Shown: piece by piece, positions 7,602 through 17,696 of the stretch
Position numbering within the stretch: the first letter of the stretch is position 1
How the letters are laid out: each line of letters starts with the position of its first letter
Source of the DNA: Actinacidiphila oryziradicis
GTDB taxonomy: Bacteria > Actinomycetota > Actinomycetes > Streptomycetales > Streptomycetaceae
NCBI RefSeq assembly: GCF_005047355.1
Contig: NZ_SUMC01000038.1
Span: 1 to 64,000, forward strand
Direction: 5' to 3'
Length of the DNA: 64,000 nt
The notes under the pieces: model-generated
The model's database searches: none
Told to the model about the DNA's origin: nothing
What the model saw: the letters and a program-made list of their open reading frames with translations, nothing else
Program-made: the position numbers and the translations under genes

Positions 7602-8915
7602 TCAGTGACGCGGCAGGACCGGCTCGCCATCGGGGTCCAGCGGACGTTTCGAATCGCTTTTTGGCTGACGGGACGTCGGCAGGTCCCGGGTACGCCGGAT
7701 CGGCGAGAAGAACAGGATCAGTGCGGCGAGCGGGACCCCCGCTGTTGTGATCCACATCGCTGTGCGGATGCCGACGGCGGTGCCGAGCGTGCCGCCGAGC
7801 AGCGCTCCCAGCGGGATCGTTCCGTAGTTGAGGAAGGCTGTGCTTGCGGTGAGGCGGCCGAGGAGATCCGGCGGGCAGTAGCGCTGCTGGAAACTCGCCT
7901 TGATCACATTGCCTGCCACGACGCCCGCGGAGACGCAGAAGCCGCCCGCTACGAAGAGCAGGATCCCGGCTCCGCCGACGGTCAGCGGGATGAGCAGGGC
8001 GAACACGGGAAGACCCAGTTCGAACAGCAGCGTCGCGCGGGCTGTGCCCACCCGGGCGGCGACCCTGCGTGCGACGAAGGCCCCGGCAACGCCCCCGGTG
8101 CCGGCCGCCGCGATGAGTCCACCGACCACTCCGGGGACCAGGCCGACGTTCCGGACCAGGAAGATCACCAGGAGCGACTGGTATCCCATGAGGGCGAGGT
8201 TGGAGGTGGCGCCGAAGAGTGTCAGCGTGCGGAGCCAGGGGTCGTCCGCGACCAGCCGCAGGCCCTCGCCGACTTCGCTGACCAGTGCTTTGGGGCGACG
8301 TTCGGTCCTGGTGACGCGTGGCTCGCGGTACTGGATGCCGCCCAGGCAGAGGAGGGACACGAGAAACGTCGCGGCGTTGGCGAACAGCCCGTTCACCGCG
8401 CCCGCCAACTGTGCGATCAGGCCGCCGGAGCCGAGCCCGGCGATCTGTGCGGCGGACGCGCTGCCGTGCAGTTTGGCGTTGCCCTCGGGCTGGTCATGGG
8501 GTTCCAGAATGCTGGGGAGATAGGCGCTGTAGGCGGTCTGGAAGAACACCGCTGCCGTGCCCGTCAGCAGTGCGACGGTCAGCAGCAGGCCGATACTCAG
8601 CCAGCCGAACCGGGCGGCGACCGGGACGCCGGCGAACAGTAAGAGGGAGACCGCGGCGGCGGCCAGCATGATCGGCCTTCGCCGCAGCCGGTCCACCCAG
8701 ACACCTACCGGAAGACCGATGATCAGCCAGGGGGTCCAGGAAGCGGCGGTGAGCAGGCCGACTTCGAACGTGCCGGCGTGCAAGTTGGAGACGGCGACCA
8801 GCGGCATCGCCACCCCGGTGACGGACGCGCCGAACTTGCCGGCGGTCTCGCCGCACCACAGCAGCCGGAAATCACGGTGGCGCCGCAGGAGGCCACCGCG
8901 TATGCCCTGGCTCAT
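7602..8915 (-). CDS. Major facilitator superfamily exporter
   Basis: Membrane protein of 437 residues with about 10-12 hydrophobic segments and the MFS loop motif GVWVDRLRRRPIM after TM2. It resembles the macrolide-efflux/enterobactin-exporter branch (MFS_3), so it probably exports a small molecule. The ATG at 8915 overlaps the TGA of the upstream ArsR-type gene as ATGA, so the pair is translationally coupled and the repressor very likely controls this pump. The C-terminal tail (RRTRDLPTSRQPKSDSKRPLD) is charged and cytosolic. The substrate cannot be told from the sequence. Confidence 0.88.
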   Translation of the reverse strand: MSQGIRGGLLRRHRDFRLLWCGETAGKFGASVTGVAMPLVAVSNLHAGTFEVGLLTAASWTPWLIIGLPVGVWVDRLRRRPIMLAAAAVSLLLFAGVPVAARFGWLSIGLLLTVALLTGTAAVFFQTAYSAYLPSILEPHDQPEGNAKLHGSASAAQIAGLGSGGLIAQLAGAVNGLFANAATFLVSLLCLGGIQYREPRVTRTERRPKALVSEVGEGLRLVADDPWLRTLTLFGATSNLALMGYQSLLVIFLVRNVGLVPGVVGGLIAAAGTGGVAGAFVARRVAARVGTARATLLFELGLPVFALLIPLTVGGAGILLFVAGGFCVSAGVVAGNVIKASFQQRYCPPDLLGRLTASTAFLNYGTIPLGALLGGTLGTAVGIRTAMWITTAGVPLAALILFFSPIRRTRDLPTSRQPKSDSKRPLDPDGEPVLPRH

Positions 8916-9523
8916 GCGGTGCCACGCTCCTTGCGTGGGAACGACTGGAGTTGGACGACCACGGGGAGCGCGCCCGGGGCGGGCTCGGCGTCCGGAGCAG
9001 GAGTGTGACGGGCGATGACGGCCATCAGTTCCTCGTTGAGCGCCTCCAGCTGATCCGGTGTCATCCGCAGGTCGCGCCAGTCCGAGATGGTGCCGACGCT
9101 CCGCCACTCGTCGTCCCAGTCCTCGCTGAAGTAGTTCATGACCCGGCTGAAGTACTGCTGCACCAGTTCGTGCATGTAGACCGACAACGCACCCCGGGTG
9201 TCGGGATCGTCGCGGAAATCGGCGGTGTTCAGCACGTTCGTGACGCCGACCGTTCTCCACCAGCGCTCACGTTTTGTGCCCCGTCCGGTCTCCTCCTCGA
9301 TGAAGCCGTGCTCGGCGAGATGGCGCAGGTGCCAGCTGACGGTGCCGGTGTTCTCTCCGAGGCGTTCGGAGAGCCCGGTGGCGGTGGCGGGCCCGTCGAG
9401 ACTGAGCAGTTCGAAGATGTTCATCCGCAGCGGATGGGCCAGCCCCCGCAGGCTGCGCGCATCGATGCGCCGGGTGGGCCTGGCCGGCTGGGGTGTGCGT
9501 TCGGGTTCGCGTTCGTCAGGCAT
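8912..9523 (-). CDS. ArsR-like winged-helix transcriptional repressor
   Basis: DNA-binding protein of about 203 residues. Residues about 20-100 form a winged helix (RGLAHPLRMNIFELLSLDGPATATGLSERLGENTGTVSWHLRHLAEHGFIEEE) followed by a wing RGTKRERWW. The C-terminal part (VYMHELVQQYFSRVMNYF...) is helical and found in ArsR-type regulators paired with transporters. The ATG at 9523 (MPDEREP) is chosen because the region further upstream is a perfect 34-bp palindrome, 15 bp from this start. This suggests autorepression and control of the coupled MFS gene downstream. No metal-binding Cys cluster is visible, so the ligand is probably organic. Confidence 0.87.
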   Translation of the reverse strand: MPDEREPERTPQPARPTRRIDARSLRGLAHPLRMNIFELLSLDGPATATGLSERLGENTGTVSWHLRHLAEHGFIEEETGRGTKRERWWRTVGVTNVLNTADFRDDPDTRGALSVYMHELVQQYFSRVMNYFSEDWDDEWRSVGTISDWRDLRMTPDQLEALNEELMAVIARHTPAPDAEPAPGALPVVVQLQSFPRKERGTA

Positions 9524-9537
9524 GTCCGCATCATATA

Positions 9538-9571
9538 TTGCAGAGACTTCTCTGCAGAGAAGTCTCTGCAA
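9538..9571. promoter_or_regulatory. Double overlapping operator (34-bp perfect palindrome)
   Basis: Positions 9538-9571 are a perfect palindrome made of two 18-bp inverted repeats that share a central TGCA: TGCAGAGA-CT-TCTCTGCA (9539-9556) and TGCAGAGA-AG-TCTCTGCA (9553-9570). It sits 15 bp upstream of the ArsR-type repressor start and is best read as two adjacent dimer-binding sites. Confidence 0.75.
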
Positions 9572-9612
9572 TTGATCTCAGACGGCGATCGTCTTGTGCT
9601 CCAGGTACCCAG

Positions 9613-9888
9613 AGCAGCACCAAGGGCGACGCCTCCTCCCTCGCTGCGCGTGTCCTCGAACTCATCGCCTCCGGGCAGGCGACATCGCGCACCGAACTCG
9701 CGGAACACCTCGGTGCCGCGCCGTCGACGATCTCGCTCACGATCAGTCACCTCGTGGACCGGGGACTCGTCGCGGAGCAAGGCACGCGCACATCCACCGG
9801 CCCGTTCGACCCGGACCTGGCAGACCCGGACCTGGCGGCCCGGATCGTCGCGCCCTCGAACGAGCCGCTCACCGGGGCAGACGAGTGA
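9613..9888 (+). pseudogene. Remnant of a ROK-family regulator (HTH only)
   Basis: The frame encodes SSLAARVLELIASGQATSRTELAEHLGAAPSTISLTISHLVDRGLVAEQGTRTSTG, a clear N-terminal winged-helix of ROK regulators. Normally the protein continues GGRRP... into a sugar-kinase-like domain of about 300 residues. Here homology stops just after TSTG and a short unrelated tail ends at 9888. No good start codon or ribosome site precedes it, as the upstream bases run into the ArsR operator. It is a truncated gene, possibly still expressed as a lone HTH. Confidence 0.65.
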
Positions 9889-9906
9889 GCCGGTCCGCAG
9901 GCTCAC

Positions 9907-10266
9907 GTGGGGGGTGCGGTCACGGCCGCGGCCGGTCTCGCCACCATCGGCGAGATGGTCGCAGCGGCGCCGGGGGTCGAGGTCATGGCCGGTGCGGGCG
10001 TACGACCGCCCGACGTGGCCCGGCTCGCCGCCGTGGGCGTCGCCGCGGTGCATCTCTCCGCGGAGCGCGCCGCACCCGCCCACCGTGGCGGCACCTGGGT
10101 GCCCATGGGAGCCGCAGGCTCCTCCGCCGACGCGGACACCCATTTCGTCACCGATCCGGACACCGTTGCCGCGGCCCGGGCCGCGGTCGACGCGGTCGGG
10201 CCGCCGTCCCAAGGTGGTGCCCGGGCCGGCCTTGGCCTTCCCGGGCACCTGGCTCCGGACTTCTAA
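9907..10266 (+). pseudogene. 3' fragment of cutC (copper homeostasis family)
   Basis: Residues such as GLATIGEMVAAAPGVEVMAGAGVRP, DVARLAAVGVAAVHLSAERAAP and DTHFVTDPDTVAAARAAVDA match the C-terminal third of the CutC TIM barrel, including the MAGAGV strand. The N-terminal two thirds are missing: upstream lies the ROK remnant instead. The tail after AAVDAVG is not CutC-like. It is a decayed gene end, convergent with and overlapping the beta-trefoil gene by four bases. Confidence 0.65.
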
Positions 10267-10718
10267 TCCACGAGTTCGAAGGTCCACGCCTGGCGCTTGT
10301 CGCCGACGTCGAGTGGCCTCAGGGCGATGCGCGGCGGAAAGATTCTCAGCATGCTGAGGTCCGCGGCCAGCTCCTCGCCGTCGATGGGGCCTCCGGGAAC
10401 GACGAGGTGGAAGGTGTGAGGAGCCGAGCTCTGGTAGAGCGCCCATTCGCGGCGCTCGGCGTACCCGCCGACCGGCTTGTTCACCTCGGGGTCGCCGTCG
10501 AAGCCCAGGTACGTCCCGCTCTCGAGGTTGCGGATCGTGAAGTTGCCGTTGCTGAGTCCCTCCAGTGACCATTCCTGCTCACCCGGAGTGCCGGTTGGGG
10601 GCAGTAGCACCGCCGGTGTCTTGGGCTCTGCCGACCCGCCCTCCATGGTGAGAAGCTGCTCGCCAGGGCGGGCGATCGCGTAAGTGCCGTTCGGTACAGC
10701 TGCCAAGGCCGGCTCCAT
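10263..10718 (-). CDS. Beta-trefoil protein, I66 protease-inhibitor/ricin-like
   Basis: A 151-residue protein built of three similar blocks, each with aromatic and Gly-rich turns (NGTYAIA..., NGNFTIRNLESGTYLGFDGDPE, EWALYQSSAPHTFHLVVPGG...LSMLRIFPPRIALRPL...QAWTFEL). This is the signature of a beta-trefoil. The pattern 'NGTY.I....LGF.G...NKPV' followed by 'REWALY' and 'QAW' resembles the I66 serine-protease inhibitor family (cospin-like), but that subfamily call is from memory. No signal peptide is visible, so it is probably cytosolic. It is convergent with the cutC remnant. Confidence 0.6.
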   Translation of the reverse strand: MEPALAAVPNGTYAIARPGEQLLTMEGGSAEPKTPAVLLPPTGTPGEQEWSLEGLSNGNFTIRNLESGTYLGFDGDPEVNKPVGGYAERREWALYQSSAPHTFHLVVPGGPIDGEELAADLSMLRIFPPRIALRPLDVGDKRQAWTFELVD

Positions 10719-10943
10719 TTCCGATGTGCGGCACCTGTGCGAGGTGCCACCGATCTACTGGGTGGGCCCATCCAATCCCGGCCAAAGCGCCGGATAGCGG
10801 GGGAACACGCCCGCATCGCCCTTTAGGGCTACCAACAGCTTCGCCCCGCAGGAACGCGCATCGGACCGGCACCGGGTCGCTGCTGTCACAAGGGCAAAGG
10901 CAAGGCCCCAGCGCATGACCGTGCGACGGTGATGTACTAGAGT
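10719..10943. other. Intergenic region without a recognisable gene
   Basis: Between the beta-trefoil start and the aconitase leader (to 11100). I see no coding frame with a family signature. The only clear structure is the palindrome at 10944-10961 downstream of this stretch. Confidence 0.5.
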
Positions 10944-10961
10944 TATCTCGACATCGAGATA
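10944..10961. promoter_or_regulatory. 18-bp palindromic operator upstream of aconitase (TamR/MarR-like)
   Basis: TATCTCGA-CA-TCGAGATA, with perfect 8-bp arms, about 140 bp upstream of the acnA GTG. In S. coelicolor the MarR-family regulator TamR, which responds to citrate and aconitates, is known to act on the aconitase gene; a palindrome of this kind is what it would bind. The specific assignment is inference. Confidence 0.6.
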
Positions 10962-11100
10962 TCTACCCGAGGCGCACCACCGCCCACCGGGCAAGGGCAA
11001 CCTGACTTAGCGTGACCTTACCCGGATCGGCCAGTGGCCGCAGCGGCAGCATCATGGTGGTACGCGCGAAATCACGCACGAAGGCAAGAAGGAGACTGTC

Positions 11101-13833
<2,733 letters not shown>

Positions 13834-13852
13834 GCGCATATAGACCCCGCTT

Positions 13853-13890
13853 TCCGGGCCTGCATCCCTTGCCGGGGGTGCGGGCCCGGA
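13853..13890. terminator. Hairpin downstream of acnA
   Basis: TCCGGGCC (13853-13860) pairs with GGGCCCGGA (13882-13890), extended inward with one or two mismatches. It is located 20 bp after the aconitase stop. No T-run follows, as is usual in Streptomyces. Confidence 0.6.
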
Positions 13891-14003
13891 GATGTTTCCG
13901 GAAGCCCGCGGACCCGGGCGGAGCCGGCTCCGCGTTTCCGGGAGGTCTCAAGTAGGAGAAGCTGTCCGCCAAACGCGCGCATGACCTTGCTCACCCCACC
14001 AGA

Positions 14004-14019
14004 ATTGGACTATACCTGT
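14004..14019. promoter_or_regulatory. Putative DasR-responsive element (dre) upstream of ngcE
   Basis: ATTGGACTATACCTGT resembles the 16-bp dre consensus for DasR, an imperfect palindrome around TGGTCTAGACCA, keeping GG, CTA, ACC in register. It lies 116 bp upstream of the chosen ngcE start. DasR is the GntR-type global regulator of N-acetylglucosamine and chitin use, fitting the downstream transporter. Confidence 0.55.
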
Positions 14020-14134
14020 CGAAAGCCAGGGGGCCCGTGAATGCGGGCCGTAGGCGGGGGGAACGACGGGCATGTGGCCCGCGTACGGTGCTCTCCGCAC
14101 CGCTTCAGTCCCTGGAGAATGCGAGGGCTTGAAC

Positions 14135-15520
14135 GTGGCATCCGACGTAAATCGACGCGATCTGATCAAGCGGGCGACGGCAGCGAGTCTGCTTGCGGTC
14201 CCGTCCGCCGGCGTGCTGAGCGCGTGCGCTTCCAGCGGTGGCGGCACCAGCAGCGACAAGACGGGGGCCAAGACCAACACCAACCCCTTCGGCGTCACCG
14301 ACTCCGCCGCCCTGGATATCGTTATCTTCAAGGGCGGCTACGGCGACGCGTACGCCAAGTCGTTCGCGACGCTCTACGAATCCAAGCACAAGGGTGCCAA
14401 GGCGGCCGTTCTGTCCACCCAGGACATCACGGGCAAGCTGCAGCCGCGTTTCAACGCGGGCAACCCGCCGGACGTCATCGACGACTCCGGCGCCGCGCAG
14501 ATCAAGCTCGACGTGCTGCACAAGAACGGCCAGCTCGCGGACCTGACGCCGCTGCTGGACGCTCCGTACGCCGACGACCCGACCAAGAAGGTCCGTGACG
14601 TGCTGCAGCCCGGCACGATCGACCCGGGGTCCTTCGGCGGCAAGATGTACGCCCTCAACTACATCTACACCGTGTGGGGATTCTGGTACTCCGGCAAGCT
14701 CTTCAAGGACAAGGGCTGGACCGAGCCCAAGACCTGGGCCGACTTCCTCTCCCTCTCCTCGGAGATCAAGAAGACGGGTATCGCGCCCTTCTGTCACCAG
14801 GGCAAGTACCCGTACTACATCAACATGGTGATCATGGACCTCATCGCCAAGAACGGCGGTCCGGACTACCAGAAGCGCATCGACGCGCTGGATGCCTCGG
14901 TCTGGGACGAGGCTCCGGCGAAGGCGGCCATCGACGCCGTCTACTCGATCGTGGACAAGGGCTACCTCCTGCCCGGCACCAACGGCCTGACCCACATCGA
15001 GTCGCAGACCGCGTGGAACGAGTACAAGGCGGCTTTCATCCCGTGCGGCTCGTGGCTGGAGAACGAGCAGCTCAAGTCAACGCCGACGGACTTCGACATG
15101 AAGTTCATGCCGCTGCCCTCGCTCGCCGGTGACAAGATGCCGTTCGAGGCCATCCGGGCCGGTGCCGGCGAGCCGTTCATCGTGCCGGAGAAAGCCAAGA
15201 ACAAGGCCGGCGGCCTGGAGTTCCTGCGCATGATGCTGACGAAGGAGGGTTCCGGCAAGTTCGCGGCGGCCGCCAACTCCCTGACCGTCCTCAAGGACGG
15301 CGTTGGCAGCGATGTGCAGTTGCGCCCGGGGACGGCGTCCAGCGTGGTGGCGCTGAAGGCGGCGGGCACCAACACCTTCAACTATGCCTACCCCAACACC
15401 CAAAGCCAGTTCGACGTCGACGTGCAGAACGCCAGTGGTGAGCTGATGGCCAAGCGCATCACCCCGACGCAGTGGCTTCAGCGGGCCAAGACCGCTGCGC
15501 TGAAGGCCAAGAAGGCCTGA
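14135..15520 (+). CDS. ngcE: Sugar-binding lipoprotein of a GlcNAc/chitobiose ABC importer
   Basis: Solute-binding protein of about 461 residues (SBP family 1). The N-terminus has a twin-arginine motif (NRRDLIKR) followed by a hydrophobic stretch and a lipobox LSAC, so it is probably a Tat-exported lipoprotein. The GTG at 14135 follows GAGGG, and longer readings add non-signal-like sequence. The gene order SBP-permease-permease without an ATPase matches NgcEFG of S. olivaceoviridis and the NgcE homologue of S. coelicolor (SCO6005), reported to bind N,N'-diacetylchitobiose; in Streptomyces such importers share the ATPase MsiK. The dre-like site upstream supports induction by GlcNAc-derived signals. 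Confidence 0.85.
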   Translation: MASDVNRRDLIKRATAASLLAVPSAGVLSACASSGGGTSSDKTGAKTNTNPFGVTDSAALDIVIFKGGYGDAYAKSFATLYESKHKGAKAAVLSTQDITGKLQPRFNAGNPPDVIDDSGAAQIKLDVLHKNGQLADLTPLLDAPYADDPTKKVRDVLQPGTIDPGSFGGKMYALNYIYTVWGFWYSGKLFKDKGWTEPKTWADFLSLSSEIKKTGIAPFCHQGKYPYYINMVIMDLIAKNGGPDYQKRIDALDASVWDEAPAKAAIDAVYSIVDKGYLLPGTNGLTHIESQTAWNEYKAAFIPCGSWLENEQLKSTPTDFDMKFMPLPSLAGDKMPFEAIRAGAGEPFIVPEKAKNKAGGLEFLRMMLTKEGSGKFAAAANSLTVLKDGVGSDVQLRPGTASSVVALKAAGTNTFNYAYPNTQSQFDVDVQNASGELMAKRITPTQWLQRAKTAALKAKKA

Positions 15521-15598
15521 TCGCAGCAACGCCAGGTGCCGTGGGGGCCGAAACCAGCGGCCCCCGCGGCACCCAGCCCCTCGACCAGGAGCAGGATC

Positions 15599-16531
15599 AT
15601 GCGCCACCGTAAGTACCCGTTCATCGCAGGATTCCTCTTCGTCCCGCTAGCGCTGTACCTGATCTTCGTGATCTGGCCCTATCTGCAGACCTTCGGGTAT
15701 TCGTTCACGGACTGGCAGGGCCAGTCCCAGACGATGAATTTCATCGGGATCGACAACTACAAGGCGCTGTTCTCCGACAGCGTCTTCATGACCGCGCTGG
15801 GGCACAACCTCCTGTTCCTGGTCTTCGTGCCGGTGGTAACGATTCTGCTGGCGCTGTTCTTCGCGTTCATGCTGAATGTGGGCGGGCGCGGAAAGTCCGG
15901 GGGAGTCAAGGGCGTCACCGGCTCCCCGGTGTACAAGGTGCTCTTCTTTCTGCCGCAGGTGCTGTCAGTTGCGATTCTCGCGGTCCTCTTCGGCGCGGTG
16001 TACCGGAGTGACCAGTCCGGTCTGCTCAATGGCGTCCTGATAAAGCTGCACCTGGTCACCGCGGCCAACCCGATCGAGTGGCTGAACGACCCGAACCTGG
16101 TCCTCTGGTGCATCCTGGCGATCCTGGTCTGGTGGTGGGTCGGCTTCTATCTGGTGCTGTTCTCCGCAGCGATGCAGTCCATCCCCAAGGACATCTACGA
16201 GGCCGCGCTGCTGGACGGCGCGGGCCGCAGCCAGACATTCTTCAGGGTCACCCTCCCGTTGCTGTGGGACAGCATGCAGACCGCCTGGGTCTATTTGTCC
16301 ATCGTCGCCATGGATGTCTTCGCGCTGGTCTCGACGCTGACCCCCGGGACCGGTTATGGAGGCGGCCCCGACCACCACAGCGAGGTCATGGCCACCGATC
16401 TGATGCGTAACTTCCAGTTCTTCGGAAAGAGTGGCTACGCCTGTGCGATGGGCGTGATCATCCTCCTTCTGACCCTGATCCTTTCCGCGATCACGCTGCG
16501 GGTCTCCCGCCGTGAGCGCATCGAGTTCTGA
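15599..16531 (+). CDS. ngcF: ABC sugar importer permease subunit
   Basis: Inner-membrane permease of 310 residues with about six TM segments, the first at residues 8-30. It carries the EAA loop that docks the ATPase (DIYEAALLDGAGRSQTFFRVTLPLLW). The ATG at 15599 is preceded by AGGAG. It is the second gene of the ngcEFG operon, 78 bp after ngcE and 11 bp before ngcG. It should form the MalF-like half of the channel for chitobiose/GlcNAc. The operon contains no ATPase gene, consistent with a shared MsiK. Confidence 0.87.
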   Translation: MRHRKYPFIAGFLFVPLALYLIFVIWPYLQTFGYSFTDWQGQSQTMNFIGIDNYKALFSDSVFMTALGHNLLFLVFVPVVTILLALFFAFMLNVGGRGKSGGVKGVTGSPVYKVLFFLPQVLSVAILAVLFGAVYRSDQSGLLNGVLIKLHLVTAANPIEWLNDPNLVLWCILAILVWWWVGFYLVLFSAAMQSIPKDIYEAALLDGAGRSQTFFRVTLPLLWDSMQTAWVYLSIVAMDVFALVSTLTPGTGYGGGPDHHSEVMATDLMRNFQFFGKSGYACAMGVIILLLTLILSAITLRVSRRERIEF

Positions 16532-16542
16532 GTGGGGCACCG

Positions 16543-17484
16543 ATGAGCACACCCATCAAGGAGTCCAGGGCAGGGCTGCTGGACAATGTGCCGGCCCAGG
16601 GCGCGGCGAAGAAGAGCCGGGGCGGTGCGGCGGACCCGGCGGGAGGCGAGGGCCGGGTCCTCAATGTCTTCTCGCACGGTTTCCTCGCTCTGTGGGCCGT
16701 GCTGATCGTCCTGCCACTCCTCTGGATCATCCTCGGCTCCTTCAAGAGCGACGCGGAGATCGGTGCCAGCGCCTGGTCCTGGCCCTCGCACTGGGGCCTC
16801 GACGCCTTCACCCGGGCCTGGGACAAGGGCATCGGGGACTTCTTCGTCAATACCGTCATTGTCATGGCCTTCTCGGTCCCGCTGACGATGCTCTTCGGAT
16901 CGATGGCCGCCTATGTGCTGGCCCGCTACGACTTTCCCGGCAACAGGTTCATCTACTTCCTGTTCGTCGGCGGTGCGATGTTCCCGGTGTACCTGGCTCT
17001 GGTGCCGCTGTTCTTCATGGTCAGGAACCTGGGGATGCTCAACACCTACCAGGGCCTGATCCTGGTCTACATCGCCTACTCGCTACCGTTCACCGTCTTC
17101 TTCATGCACTCGTTCTTCCGGACGCTGCCGACCGCCATACACGAGGCCGCAGTGATCGACGGCGCCTCGCACACCAGGGTGTTCTTCCAGGTCATGGTGC
17201 CCATGGCGAAGCCGGGACTGCTGAGCGTCGGGATCTTCAACGTATTGGGCCAGTGGAACCAGTACATCCTGCCCGTCACCCTCATGCAGCAGCAGAGCAG
17301 CACCGACCCCGATCACTCGATGCTCGCCCAGGGCCTGGTGAACCTGGCGCTCAGCCAGGGCTACGCCGGTGACCAGCCCGCGCTCTTCGCCGGGATAGTG
17401 ATCGCCATGCTTCCGGTTCTCGTCGTCTACCTTTCCTTCCAGCGTCAGGTCCAGGCCGGCCTCACCGCGGGCACGCTCAAGTAA
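16543..17484 (+). CDS. ngcG: ABC sugar importer permease subunit
   Basis: MalG-type permease of 313 residues. The N-terminal 40 residues are charged and cytosolic; TM1 lies at about 45-65 (FLALWAVLIVLPLLWIILGS). The EAA loop reads AIHEAAVIDGASHTRVFFQVMVPMAKPG. It pairs with NgcF to form the transmembrane channel. It is the last gene of the operon and is followed by a terminator-like hairpin at 17501-17537. Intact. Confidence 0.87.
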   Translation: MSTPIKESRAGLLDNVPAQGAAKKSRGGAADPAGGEGRVLNVFSHGFLALWAVLIVLPLLWIILGSFKSDAEIGASAWSWPSHWGLDAFTRAWDKGIGDFFVNTVIVMAFSVPLTMLFGSMAAYVLARYDFPGNRFIYFLFVGGAMFPVYLALVPLFFMVRNLGMLNTYQGLILVYIAYSLPFTVFFMHSFFRTLPTAIHEAAVIDGASHTRVFFQVMVPMAKPGLLSVGIFNVLGQWNQYILPVTLMQQQSSTDPDHSMLAQGLVNLALSQGYAGDQPALFAGIVIAMLPVLVVYLSFQRQVQAGLTAGTLK

Positions 17485-17500
17485 CTTTCCGTACGTATCC

Positions 17501-17537
17501 CCGCAGAGCGGCCCTGCGCCACCGGGGCCGCCTGCGG
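17501..17537. terminator. Terminator hairpin after ngcG
   Basis: CCGCAG-A-GCGGCCC (17501-17514) pairs with GGGCCGC-CTGCGG (17524-17537) with one bulged A, followed by AGTTTT. A short T-run makes it a convincing intrinsic terminator for ngcEFG. Confidence 0.75.
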
Positions 17538-17696
17538 AGTTTTCGGCCGTTTCCGATAACGGAGTGCCTCCGCCCCTTGACGGGACGCAACCCAAAACGC
17601 TCAGCTTAGAGTTCACATGTTGTAGACGACGGGGTCTCATCGGTGCGACCCCGTCCGGTTGGGCGGTGGTCGTGCTGCCTGCCGAGGCAGGAGTGG

